Assembly: GCA_944385065.1 (NCBI GenBank)
Contig: CALWVX010000045.1
Location: forward strand, 1 to 10,858
Direction: 5' to 3'
Source: an uncultured Oscillospiraceae bacterium
Lineage (GTDB): Bacteria > Bacillota > Clostridia > Oscillospirales > Oscillospiraceae
Length of the DNA: 10,858 bases
In this document: positions 1 to 6,895 of the stretch, piece after piece
Layout: every line of letters starts with the position of its first letter
How positions within the stretch are numbered: position 1 is the first letter of the stretch
Notes under the pieces: generated by a model
What the model was told of the DNA's origin: nothing
The model's database searches: none
The model's input: the letters and a program-made list of their open reading frames with translations, nothing else
Made by a program: the position numbers and the translations under genes

Positions 1-1173
1 CTTGCCCGAGCCGCCGTGCTTGGCGGCGTTGTCCAGCAGGTTGCAGAACACCTGCCGCAGCCGCTCCGGGTCGCCGGAGATGGGGATCATCTCCTCCGGG
101 CAGTCCTGATAGGTCAGCTCAATGCCCTCCCGGCGGAAGAACTCCCGATAGGTGTACACCGCGTCCTCCAGCTCCGCCTTCAGATCCAGAGGCTCCACCG
201 ACAGGGTGAAGCGGCCGTCCTCGATCCGGGAGAACTCCAGCAGCTCCTCCACCATGTTGGTCAGCCGCCGGGCCTCGGAGACGATAATGTCCATCCCCTT
301 CTTCACATCCTCCGGATCCCGCAGCTCCCCGCTCTGAATGGTCTCGGCCCAGCCGTTGATGGCCGTAAGGGGGGTGCGCAGCTCGTGAGAGACCGAGGAG
401 ATAAACTCCGACTGAGTCTTCTCCGACTGGCTGATCTTCATGGACATGTCGTTGATGGCGTCGGTGAGCTCTCCGATCTCGTCGTCGTATCGCTTTTCAA
501 TCTGCACCCCATAGCTGCCGTCGGCGATCACCCGGGCAATCTCCGTGATGGCCGCCAGCGGCTCCACAATGGAGCGGACAAAATACAGGTTGGAGAAATA
601 GACCATGGAGAAGATGGCCAGGGCGATGGTAACGATGATCACCATGGAGGTGATGAACTGCCGATCAATACCGGACAGCGAGGTCACATAGCGGATCACC
701 CCCACCGTCTCCCCCTGGTAAATCACCGGGCAGGAGGCGGCCAGGATCCGCTCGCCGGTGGAGGGATCCCGTCCCTGCCAGGAGGAGGCGGTCCGGCTCT
801 CCATGGCCCGCTGAATATCCGGCGTCCCGGGCATGGAGCCGGCGGTCAGGTCGTTGCCCGAGTAGAGCACCGCCCCGGCGGTGTCCAGAAACTGAAGCTC
901 CAGCCTCCCCTTCTCCTCATAGCTGCTCACCGTCTGCTGGGCAGCGGTTCGGTAGTCCGAACGGGTGTACAGCCGGAAGCCGTTGGCAGTGGAGCTGGCC
1001 TCCTTTTTCAAATCGTCGGCGGTATTGACGTAGTAATAGTTGATCAGGGAAGAAGTAAACGCCCCCACCGCCAGCACAATAATCAGGGCCACAATGCTCA
1101 CGCTGTTGAGCAGCCAGCGCCGGCGGATGCCCCGGATTTTCACCTTGTCGTTCAGCTTGGTTGTCTTGGCCAC
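1..1173 (-). CDS. Sensor histidine kinase, two-membrane-segment type (partial, C-terminus outside window)
   Basis: This is a membrane sensor kinase that would autophosphorylate on a histidine and pass phosphate to the response regulator encoded just upstream. The visible 391 residues start at a GTG (1173-1171) chosen because an AGGAGG ribosome site sits 7 bases before it. A basic N-terminus is followed by membrane segment 1 (about 22-45), an extracytoplasmic sensor region (46-172), membrane segment 2 (174-197), a HAMP linker (198-250) and a HisKA domain with the H-box SHELRTPL, giving phospho-acceptor His263. The ATPase domain begins near 366 and contains the N-box NLLDNAAKHG (378-387). The G-boxes lie beyond the left edge, so integrity of the kinase cannot be judged. 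The order regulator then kinase, preceded by a lipoprotein gene, suggests one operon, but a 331-bp gap with hairpins separates it from the regulator. The signal sensed is unknown. Confidence 0.95.
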   Translation of the reverse strand, partial: MAKTTKLNDKVKIRGIRRRWLLNSVSIVALIIVLAVGAFTSSLINYYYVNTADDLKKEASSTANGFRLYTRSDYRTAAQQTVSSYEEKGRLELQFLDTAGAVLYSGNDLTAGSMPGTPDIQRAMESRTASSWQGRDPSTGERILAASCPVIYQGETVGVIRYVTSLSGIDRQFITSMVIIVTIALAIFSMVYFSNLYFVRSIVEPLAAITEIARVIADGSYGVQIEKRYDDEIGELTDAINDMSMKISQSEKTQSEFISSVSHELRTPLTAINGWAETIQSGELRDPEDVKKGMDIIVSEARRLTNMVEELLEFSRIEDGRFTLSVEPLDLKAELEDAVYTYREFFRREGIELTYQDCPEEMIPISGDPERLRQVFCNLLDNAAKHGGSGK

Positions 1174-1275
1174 AGGACACCCTCCTCTCCCGGCCGTTAT
1201 TTCGGGGGAACACGCGCGCGGGACACCTCCCCGCTCCCCCGGGATCTTGTCTTCCAATTGTTCAGTCAGGGGCGG

Positions 1276-1344
1276 CGGGCCTCATCCCGCCACTTGTACC
1301 CATAGCCCCACACGGTGTTCACATATACCGGCTTCTGGGGATTG
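1276..1344 (-). repeat. Duplicated 3' end of the response regulator gene (displaced copy B)
   Basis: These 69 bp match 1499-1568, the end of the response regulator gene, with three substitutions and one single-base gap. Within the codons for PQKPVYVNTVWGYGYKW the two codon differences (GTG/GTA for Val, AAC/AAT for Asn) are synonymous. The single-base gap then changes the C-terminus: the gene copy ends KWRG-stop, while this copy would read KWRDEARRP-stop with TGA at 1266-1268. It has no start or upstream coding part of its own, so it is a gene fragment. It may be the original gene end, displaced by an insertion, or a later duplicate; the sequence alone does not decide. Confidence 0.9.
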
Positions 1345-1498
1345 CATCCCCCCGGGGCAGGCTCCGCGGGGGCCCCTCTTTTTTGATCTCCTCGGCGGAA
1401 GTGAATTCCGCCTGCGGAAATTCCTCGCCCCAGGGCTCGGAATAGACGGCCTGACGGCCGCCCCCGCTGCGCGGGGGTATGAGGACAATCCCGGGAAA
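1345..1498. mobile_element. Hairpin-rich ~154-bp insert between the two gene-end copies (candidate small palindromic element)
   Basis: This segment separates the two copies of the regulator gene end. It is unusually rich in short perfect stems: GGGGAT-TGC-ATCCCC (1337-1351, overlapping copy B), GGCGGAA-GTGAA-TTCCGCC (1394-1412), CGGCC-TGAC-GGCCG (1447-1460), CCCCCGC-TGC-GCGGGGG (1461-1477) and CCCG-GGAAA-CGGG (1490-1502). On the plus strand GGGGC/GCCCC (1354-1376) followed by T6 (1379-1384) resembles a terminator. There is no transposase. Read in the regulator's frame past its stop, the segment stays open for 61 codons, to TGA at 1319-1321, with GC-ending codons typical of coding DNA. It may therefore derive from coding sequence. 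Calling it mobile is an inference from its position between direct repeats; copy number in the genome is unknown. Confidence 0.4.
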
Positions 1499-1573
1499 CG
1501 GGCCTTATCCCCGCCACTTGTACCCATAGCCCCACACGGTATTTACATATACCGGCTTCTGGGGATTGTCCTC
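1481..1573. repeat. 12-bp perfect inverted repeat flanking the in-gene copy of the duplication
   Basis: GAGGACAATCCC at 1481-1492, in the gap just past the regulator stop, is the exact reverse complement of GGGATTGTCCTC at 1562-1573, which lies inside the regulator gene (codons for Glu-Asp-Asn-Pro). The two arms enclose the last ~70 bp of the gene. This could be the footprint of the rearrangement that made the duplication, or the end of an inserted element. Confidence 0.75.
1499..1568 (-). repeat. Duplicated 3' end of the response regulator gene (in-gene copy A)
   Basis: This is the 70-bp copy that forms the present end of the response regulator gene, including its TAA stop (1505-1507). It pairs with 1276-1344 as a direct repeat 223-224 bp apart. 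Homology stops abruptly at both edges: past 1568 this copy continues into TCCTCG, while the other copy continues into CATCCC. Confidence 0.9.
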
Positions 1574-2194
1574 GATCTTGATGCGCAGGCGGCGGATGTT
1601 CACGTCCACGATTTTCAGCTCGCCGAAGTAATCCTTGCCCCAGACAGTGTCCAGAATCTCCTCCCGGGCCAGGGCCTTGCCCGGGTTCTCCATAAACAGC
1701 TTGATAATGGAGTACTCCACCTGGGTGAGCTTCACCCGCTGTCCGTTCTTCTCCAGGGTGCGGTTGCGGGTATTCAGCAGGAAGGGCGGATCGCTGATCT
1801 CATCGGCGGAGGCAGTCTCCTCGTCCCCGCCGGTGCGGCGGAACAGGGCGTCCACCCGGGCGGTGAGCTCAGCGGGGGAGAAGGGCTTGGTCACATAATC
1901 GTCCGCCCCGGTCATCAGGCCGGTCACCTTGTCCATTTCCTGGGCCCGGGCGGTGAGCATGATGATGCCGATTTTGTTGTCCATGGCCCGGATGCGCCGG
2001 CATACCTCAAAGCCGTCGATGCCGGGCAGCATAATGTCCAGCAGGGCCACTTTGATGTCCGGGTTCTCCTTCAGGGCGGTCAGGGCATCCTCCCCAGTGC
2101 CCGCCTCCACGGTCTGATAGCCCGCCCGCTTCAGATTGATCACCACAAAGCTGCGGATATTCTCCTCGTCCTCCAGAACCAAAACTTTTCTCAT
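1505..2194 (-). CDS. OmpR/PhoB-family response regulator
   Basis: This is a DNA-binding response regulator of 229 residues, full length for the family. The receiver domain (about 1-120) has the acidic pocket E8/D9/E10, phospho-acceptor Asp53 in LLDIMLPG, Thr81 in MLTA and Lys103 in TKPF. A short linker leads to a winged-helix DNA-binding domain (about 135-228) ending in the typical VNTVWGYGYKW signature. ATG at 2194 is preceded by GAGGGG at 8 bases. It begins 36 bp after the lipoprotein stop and is followed, after a 331-bp gap, by a histidine kinase that is its probable partner. Its 3' end is duplicated downstream, and the present C-terminus (WRG) may have been re-created by that event; the core fold is intact. 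Target genes cannot be told from the sequence. Confidence 0.95.
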   Translation of the reverse strand: MRKVLVLEDEENIRSFVVINLKRAGYQTVEAGTGEDALTALKENPDIKVALLDIMLPGIDGFEVCRRIRAMDNKIGIIMLTARAQEMDKVTGLMTGADDYVTKPFSPAELTARVDALFRRTGGDEETASADEISDPPFLLNTRNRTLEKNGQRVKLTQVEYSIIKLFMENPGKALAREEILDTVWGKDYFGELKIVDVNIRRLRIKIEDNPQKPVYVNTVWGYGYKWRG

Positions 2195-2230
2195 GGCGTT
2201 GTCCCCTCTTTAATTTCCACGGACGCTCGG

Positions 2231-3685
2231 TCAGTCGTAATACCAGCTGGTCTGAATGGTCTTGAACCGATCCCGCAGCTCCTGCTCGTCCAGGCCGCAG
2301 TCCCAGTCTCCCCGGAAGCGGGCGGCGTAGATCACGTTCTCCTCCTCCCGCAGCAGGAACCAGCCGCTGGATTCCACCCGGTCGGCCCGGCTGCTGGACA
2401 GGCGGTAGATGCTCAGGAAGGGCTCGGGCTCCTGGTCCTCCCCCCGCCACCGGGAAAAGATCACTTCCCGCTGCCCCGTCACCTGGTCGTTGCGGGAAAT
2501 GGTGATCTGGCTGCGCCAGCTCTCGGGAATCTCCAGATACCAGCCGTCCGTGACGTTGTGATAGGTGGTCAGGACATGGTTGCGGTGCCCGTGCTCGTCA
2601 TACTGGCACCAGTCGATGAGCCAGAAGTCGGTAGAGCCGCTCTCCCCATAGGTGGGCAGAGGATTGGGGGCTGGCAGTTCCATCACATAGTCGTCGTTGA
2701 TGTCGGTGGGCGACACCTCGGTGTACCCCTGAAGCAGCTCCCGGCTGACCCCCGTGTCATCCAAAGTCAGAGTCTCCAGCTCCCGGTCCAGCCATGCCAC
2801 CACGTCGATGGCGCTCACTCCGCTGACCAGGGTGCTGGTGATGTAAAGGGCGGGAGGCTGGGGCTGTCCGCTCAGATAGTTGACCCGAACGCTGTTCAGC
2901 TGCGTGACTCCCCGGGACAGGGGGGTGGAAGCCAGGGAGACCAGGGCTCCATCCTCCCAGCCGTACAGCTCCACATAGCTGTTCACACCGCTGGAATCCA
3001 GCCGGACCACCGCCAGCTCGGTCCGGGTATCCTGGTCCATATCCATCAGGCGGGCCGCGTTGGACCCGTCGGCGGCCACGCTGCACCAGGTGAGCAGCAA
3101 CTCGCTGGCCGCCACTCCCGCCAGATTCACCTGGGAAACGGCGGACTGATCCCCCGCGCTGTTCTGAACCTGAACCAGGGCGGCGGGCGGCAGCTCATCC
3201 AGGGTATACACCCCCAGCTGGTAGGCGCCGGCACTGATCTGCCAGGTGACCACCAGCTCCTTGCGGCCCTGGCCGTTGAGCTGGCTGTACTCAATGGAAT
3301 AGATCGCGCTGCCCTCTCCCTCCACAATGCCGGCCAGGGCGTACTCCTCCTCCCGCACCTGGGTGAACACCAGAATCTTCAGGGGGTTCTCCACCCCGGA
3401 GACCCGGAGAAATACCACGGCGCTCTCCCGGTTCCCATCCCCGTCCAGGTCCTGAAGCTGGATGGTGGCGGTGTTGTCGCCGGAGGTGATGCTGGCATCC
3501 TCCGCCGTCACGCCGTACTCCGACGCCAGGCTGTCCCTCACCTGCCGGATGGCCAGATTGAGCTGCTCATAGCCCGCCGACTTCTCCGGCGGGCGGTACA
3601 GCTCCTCCGGCGACCGGAACAGGCAGCCGGTCAGAGTCAGGCACAGCACGGCGGCCATCACCGCCGCCCAGATTCTTCTTTTCAT
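2231..3685 (-). CDS. Putative lipoprotein with repeat-like acidic loops, linked to a two-component system
   Basis: This 484-residue exported protein is probably anchored to the outer face of the membrane. The N-terminus is MKRR, a hydrophobic stretch (5-18) and the lipobox LTGC with Cys21 as the lipidated residue. Four short acidic turns, DLDGDGNRE (79-87), LNGQGRKE (136-143), MDMDQDTRTE (214-223) and TDINDDYVME (327-336), each sit beside a beta-like hydrophobic strand. They resemble VCBS/FG-GAP or calcium-loop repeats, so a beta-propeller-like fold is possible. The ATG at 3685 is preferred over longer upstream frames because AGGAG lies 9 bases before it and the signal peptide starts there. 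It is the first gene of a probable operon with the response regulator 36 bp downstream and its kinase, so a sensing or accessory role in that system is plausible. I do not recognise a named family and assign no enzymatic function. Confidence 0.88.
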   Translation of the reverse strand: MKRRIWAAVMAAVLCLTLTGCLFRSPEELYRPPEKSAGYEQLNLAIRQVRDSLASEYGVTAEDASITSGDNTATIQLQDLDGDGNRESAVVFLRVSGVENPLKILVFTQVREEEYALAGIVEGEGSAIYSIEYSQLNGQGRKELVVTWQISAGAYQLGVYTLDELPPAALVQVQNSAGDQSAVSQVNLAGVAASELLLTWCSVAADGSNAARLMDMDQDTRTELAVVRLDSSGVNSYVELYGWEDGALVSLASTPLSRGVTQLNSVRVNYLSGQPQPPALYITSTLVSGVSAIDVVAWLDRELETLTLDDTGVSRELLQGYTEVSPTDINDDYVMELPAPNPLPTYGESGSTDFWLIDWCQYDEHGHRNHVLTTYHNVTDGWYLEIPESWRSQITISRNDQVTGQREVIFSRWRGEDQEPEPFLSIYRLSSSRADRVESSGWFLLREEENVIYAARFRGDWDCGLDEQELRDRFKTIQTSWYYD

Positions 3686-3730
3686 TCCAGCCCACTCCTT
3701 TCCGGCCTTCCCATAAAATCTCTGTTTATC

Positions 3731-3739
3731 ATCATAGCA
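3731..3739 (-). promoter_or_regulatory. Extended -10 promoter for the lipoprotein-regulator-kinase operon
   Basis: On the minus strand TGCTATGAT gives an extended -10 (TGn plus TATGAT, five of six consensus bases) about 45 bases before the lipoprotein ATG. No good -35 hexamer stands at 16-18 bases; an extended -10 or an activator could compensate. It lies in the only AT-rich stretch of the gap. Confidence 0.6.
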
Positions 3740-3852
3740 CAAATTCCGGAAAAAGAACATAGATTTTTTCCGGTTTCCGCTCTTTTTTCCGCGGGCACCC
3801 GGGTCGGCGTTTCCGCCGTCCAAGCCGTCCGGCAGCCCCCGGGACAGCAGAA

Positions 3853-3882
3853 CCGGGGCCCGCGCATAAGCGCGGACCCCGG
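3853..3882 (-). terminator. Strong hairpin downstream of the large histidine kinase (possible terminator)
   Basis: Two 6-bp GC arms (CCGGGG/CCCCGG and CCGCGC/GCGCGG) separated by one mismatch close on a 4-base loop. On the minus strand only GGTTCTG follows, so the T-tract is poor. It may terminate the kinase transcript weakly or act as a 3'-end stabiliser. Confidence 0.4.
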
Positions 3883-3946
3883 CAAGATTGTCGAAACAGC
3901 GGCATCTCTTTTTCGGGCAGAGCTGCACGAAAGTTCCGCTTCAGCT

Positions 3947-3975
3947 CCGCCGCCTCCGGGCGGCGGAAGGGTTTT
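3947..3975 (+). terminator. Hairpin with T-tract in plus orientation just past the kinase stop
   Basis: CCGCCGCC-TCCG-GGCGGCGG (3947-3966) is a perfect 8-bp stem followed on the plus strand by AAGGG and T5 (3972-3976). On the minus strand, the transcribed one, the T-tract would precede the stem, so it is not a standard terminator for the kinase. It could block antisense transcription into the kinase gene. Confidence 0.4.
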
Positions 3976-4002
3976 TGCATGCACCGCTCGGCACGAAATC
4001 TC

Positions 4003-6135
4003 TCAGTTTGCCTGGGGCAGAGTGACCACGGCCTTGAACAGATCTCCGTCCACCGCCAGCTGGAATTCCCCTCCCTGCAGCTCGGTGAGGCTGCGGGCAA
4101 TGGACAGGCCCAGGCCGGAGCCCTCGGTGGTCCGGGACTCCTCACCCCGGACAAAGCGCTCCATCAGCCGCTCCGGCGGCACATTCAGGGGCTCCCGGGA
4201 GATGTTCTTCACCGACAGCTTCACCTGTCCCTTTCCACGGGTCAAATCCAGATAGATCCGGGTGCCCTCCATGGCGTACTTGGCACAGTTGGACAGCAGG
4301 TTGTCGATCACCCGCCACAGATGCCGCCCGTCGGCATACACCCAGGTCTCCCCCTCGGGCAGATTGGTCAGCACCGTCAGCTTCCGGTCCTCCAGCTTCT
4401 CGGTCCACTCCCCCAGAGCCTGATCGATCAGCTGTCCCATGCCGATCTTCTCCCGCTGGACCGTCAGGGTGCCGGTGGACGCCTTGCTGGCCTCCACCAG
4501 ATCCTCGGTGAGCTTCTTCAGCCGCTGGGACTTGCGGTCCAGCACCTGAATGTACTCCTCCGCCTTGGGGTCGGTCTGCCGGGTGGTCTTGAGCAGGTCC
4601 ACATAGTTGATGATGGAGGTAAGGGGGGTCTTCAGGTCGTGGGAGACGTTGGTGATGAGTTCAGCCTTGAAGCGCTCGCTGCGCATTTTCTCATCCACCG
4701 CGCTGGACAATCCGGCGGAGATGTTATTCAGATCCTCTGCCTGCAGGCGCAGATCGTAGGGCATCAGCCGGGTGTCCACCCGGTGGTTCAGGTCTCCCGC
4801 CGCAATGGCCCGGCTGCCCTTGCGCAGCCGCCCCATCCCCACCGACCACCAGCACAGGAACAGCAGCACCGCCCCGTTGAGCAGCAGCCACAGCGGACCG
4901 CTGCCCCAGTAGTACTGATTGGTGAACAGAATCAGGTTGACAAAGAAATACAGCAGAAAGGCGGCGGCCGCCTTCCAGGTGAAGGGCAGGTTCCGGAAAA
5001 ACTCCCCCAGAATTCTCACGAGGGCGGTCAGCACCCTGCACAGCAGGGTGCTCCGGGCCAGGGCCCGGGCCTTCAGGCGCACGGCCAGGGTGCGCAGGGT
5101 CAGGGTAACCGCCGCCGCCATCCCCGTCGCCGCCCCGCAGAACAGGGCGGTATAGATGCCGGCGCTGAGCTGATCCAAAGAAGTAACCGACACATCTCTC
5201 GACCACAGGCGCACCAGATACTCGCCGCTCTGGATGGCCATGGCCAGCAGGACCACACAGGCGGCCGCCATGGCGATCAGGTACAGGTCAAAGAAGATTT
5301 TCTCCTGCCAGGTGAGGAAAATCCCCTCCACCCCGCGCTTGTGCCCGCCGGTCCACATGAGATAGACGGTGCAGGCCGCCGTCAGGGCCAGAAAAATCAG
5401 ACAACCGGTGACATGGCTGCCGAAATTGGCCCGTTCCCGCTCATATTCCGCCAGCAGCTGCTGGAACCCGTCCGGAATGGTGTCGTTCAGCTCCCGGGCC
5501 ACGCCACACTCGATCATCAGCTCAACCGGCTGCGCCGTCAGCTCCGGATTGGACTCAGCAGCGGTCCCTCCGACCGCGTCAGGCCCCGTCCAGGAGAAAG
5601 AGCTGTCCTCCACCCAGTACTCGCCCATCTGAAATGTGGCATAGTAGACGGTGTCCACCGCCCCCTCCATGGTCTCATTCGGGCCGAGGTTTCCCCCCAG
5701 GGTCAGAGTTCCGTCGGCGGTGCGCACCTGGAAGCGGAACCAGGTCTGCTCCGGGTCCAGCAGCGCGGCGTGGGTTTCGATGTCCTGCTCATATCGCCGG
5801 ATCTGCACATAGCTCAGCGCCTCGTCCGGCCAGATGAGGTAGGTTCCGCCCGCGCTCTCCCAGGTTTCCACCCCCATTGCCCACTGTTCTTCGTTGGTGT
5901 AGTCCCCCAGGGGCAGCCGCCCCACCGCCAGGGAGTCGGCCACCAGAGCGGCAACGGACGCCTGACGCTCCTGGAGCAGGGTGGTAAAGCGGCCGGTATC
6001 CTGCCAGCTGTCCACCCCCTGGTAGAGCAGCCCCCGGAGGACAAAGGCTCCGAACAGGCCGGAAAGCGCGGCGCACACCAGCAGCAGCACCGCCGCCGCC
6101 CCCTTGCCCCACGGATTGGACTGTAATCGATTCAA
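4003..6135 (-). CDS. Large multi-membrane-segment sensor histidine kinase
   Basis: This is a 710-residue sensor kinase, long for its class. Hydrophobic segments lie at about 13-35, 240-262, 279-301, 325-350, 388-407 and 413-434. A ~200-residue extracytoplasmic region (36-239) sits after the first one. A HAMP-like linker (435-488) leads to HisKA with SHDLKTPL (His499), the N-box DNLLSNCAKYA (611-621) and the G-box GSGLGLSIA (672-680), so it should be catalytically competent. The C-terminal kinase core resembles the VanS/PhoR-like kinases of Clostridia. The start is a TTG (6135-6133) placed directly after the regulator's TGA. No ATG fits, and GGGGG lies 8 bases upstream within the end of the regulator gene, implying translational coupling. 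It forms a two-gene unit with the upstream regulator. The ligand is unknown; the first membrane segment and sensor region are the place to look. Confidence 0.94.
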   Translation of the reverse strand: MNRLQSNPWGKGAAAVLLLVCAALSGLFGAFVLRGLLYQGVDSWQDTGRFTTLLQERQASVAALVADSLAVGRLPLGDYTNEEQWAMGVETWESAGGTYLIWPDEALSYVQIRRYEQDIETHAALLDPEQTWFRFQVRTADGTLTLGGNLGPNETMEGAVDTVYYATFQMGEYWVEDSSFSWTGPDAVGGTAAESNPELTAQPVELMIECGVARELNDTIPDGFQQLLAEYERERANFGSHVTGCLIFLALTAACTVYLMWTGGHKRGVEGIFLTWQEKIFFDLYLIAMAAACVVLLAMAIQSGEYLVRLWSRDVSVTSLDQLSAGIYTALFCGAATGMAAAVTLTLRTLAVRLKARALARSTLLCRVLTALVRILGEFFRNLPFTWKAAAAFLLYFFVNLILFTNQYYWGSGPLWLLLNGAVLLFLCWWSVGMGRLRKGSRAIAAGDLNHRVDTRLMPYDLRLQAEDLNNISAGLSSAVDEKMRSERFKAELITNVSHDLKTPLTSIINYVDLLKTTRQTDPKAEEYIQVLDRKSQRLKKLTEDLVEASKASTGTLTVQREKIGMGQLIDQALGEWTEKLEDRKLTVLTNLPEGETWVYADGRHLWRVIDNLLSNCAKYAMEGTRIYLDLTRGKGQVKLSVKNISREPLNVPPERLMERFVRGEESRTTEGSGLGLSIARSLTELQGGEFQLAVDGDLFKAVVTLPQAN

Positions 6136-6831
6136 TCACTTCGCCCCCTTTTCCATCTTGTACCCCAGGCCCCAGACCACTTTCAGATACCGGGGCTCCG
6201 AGGGGTCGATCTCCAGCTTCTCCCGCAGGTGGCGGATGTGGACGGCCACCGTGTTCTCCGAGCCATAGGCCGGGTCGTTCCACACCTGCTCATAGATCTG
6301 GGCGGAGGAGAACACCTGTCCCGGGTGGGACAGGAGCAGCCGGAGAATATTGTACTCGATGGGAGTCAGGGAGATGGGCTCCCCGTCCACCGTGACGATC
6401 TTGGCCCCGTCGTCCATGGCGATGGGACCCACGGTCAGCAGACCCGGCCCCTTTTCCGCGCCCCCCAGGGCGGTGTACCGCCGCAGCTGGCTCTTGACCC
6501 GGGCGATCACCTCCAGGGGATTGAAGGGCTTGGTGATATAGTCGTCCGCCCCGATGTTCAGCCCCAGAATCTTGTCCGTATCCTCGCTCTTGGCGGTGAG
6601 GAGGATGATGGGCACGTTGCTCCCCTCCCGCAGTTTGGCAGTGGTACGGATGCCGTCCAGTTCGGGCATCATCACATCCATCAGGATCAGATGGACCTGA
6701 TTCTGCTCCACTGCCCGCAGGGCCTCCTTTCCGTTATATGCCTTCAGGGTCTGATAGCCCTCGCTGGTCAGGTAAATATCCAGCGCGGAGACAATGTCCT
6801 TGTCGTCGTCGCAGATCAAAATGGTGTACAT
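6136..6831 (-). CDS. OmpR/PhoB-family response regulator
   Basis: This 231-residue DNA-binding regulator is the partner of the adjoining kinase. The receiver domain has D8/D9/D10, phospho-acceptor Asp52 in LILMDVMMPELDG, Thr79 in LLTAK and Lys101 in ITKPFNP. The winged-helix domain (about 131-227) contains LTPIEYNILRLL and the closing VVWGLGYKME strand. The ATG at 6831 is chosen because GGGAGG lies 7 bases before it and the receiver fold begins there; a 22-residue upstream extension would overlap the promoter. Its stop is immediately followed by the kinase TTG. The 11-bp-phased TTAA motifs just upstream of its promoter suggest autoregulation, typical for this family, but that is inference. 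Confidence 0.95.
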   Translation of the reverse strand: MYTILICDDDKDIVSALDIYLTSEGYQTLKAYNGKEALRAVEQNQVHLILMDVMMPELDGIRTTAKLREGSNVPIILLTAKSEDTDKILGLNIGADDYITKPFNPLEVIARVKSQLRRYTALGGAEKGPGLLTVGPIAMDDGAKIVTVDGEPISLTPIEYNILRLLLSHPGQVFSSAQIYEQVWNDPAYGSENTVAVHIRHLREKLEIDPSEPRYLKVVWGLGYKMEKGAK

Positions 6832-6863
6832 ACCGGCGCCTCCCGTCTTCTTCCTTGCTTCTA

Positions 6864-6891
6864 AGGATAGCACACACTTTTTAAGTTGCAA
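6864..6891 (-). promoter_or_regulatory. Sigma-70-type promoter of the regulator-kinase operon
   Basis: On the minus strand TTGCAA (6891-6886), a 16-bp spacer and TATCCT (6869-6864), the latter preceded by TGC as an extended -10, form a plausible promoter. Transcription would start near 6857, about 26 bases before the ATG, leaving room for the ribosome site only. Confidence 0.6.
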
Positions 6892-6895
6892 GGGC

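Larger units (their letters stand above)
1174..1504. other. 331-bp intergenic gap holding a duplicated gene end and several hairpins
   Basis: No convincing gene lies between the response regulator stop and the kinase start. The gap holds a second copy of the regulator's 3' end (1276-1344), a hairpin-rich insert (1345-1498) and, next to the kinase, a nested stem at 1204-1240 (outer GGGGGA/TCCCCC, inner GCGGG/CCCGC). No T-tract follows any stem on the minus strand, so transcription may continue into the kinase. The nested stem just upstream of the kinase ribosome site could modulate its expression; that is inference. Confidence 0.7.
3686..4002. other. 317-bp intergenic region between two two-component loci
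   Basis: No gene is supported here. The right part (3853-3966) holds two strong GC-rich hairpins downstream of the histidine kinase. The left part is AT-rich and carries the promoter of the lipoprotein operon. Upstream of that promoter TTTTTTCCG occurs at 3764-3772 and again at 3783-3791, with a third CCG at 3777-3779. On the minus strand this reads as CGGAAA repeats that could be a regulator-binding region; that is speculative. Confidence 0.65.

Noticed and set aside
1266..1535. An 89-codon minus-strand frame through the insert ending in the displaced gene-end copy
   Set aside because: It begins inside the regulator gene in a wrong frame and has no ribosome site; only its last 25 codons resemble a protein, and that is the duplicated fragment.
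3686..3928. Upstream extension of the lipoprotein by 81 codons
   Set aside because: It would bury the signal peptide and lipobox inside the protein and run through the promoter; the ATG at 3685 has a good ribosome site.
3682..3984. A 100-codon minus-strand frame in the gap after the large kinase
   Set aside because: It crosses both hairpins and the lipoprotein promoter, and its translation is an Arg/Pro/Ala-rich low-complexity sequence without a ribosome site.
1040..4255. A 1071-codon open frame on the plus strand
   Set aside because: It runs antisense across several well-supported minus-strand genes; its composition (Pro/Gly/His/Leu/Gln-rich) is that of a GC-rich shadow frame, with no recognisable domain.
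3979..6126. A 715-codon plus-strand open frame
   Set aside because: It is antisense to the large histidine kinase, which has intact H, N and G boxes; no ribosome site or domain supports the plus frame.
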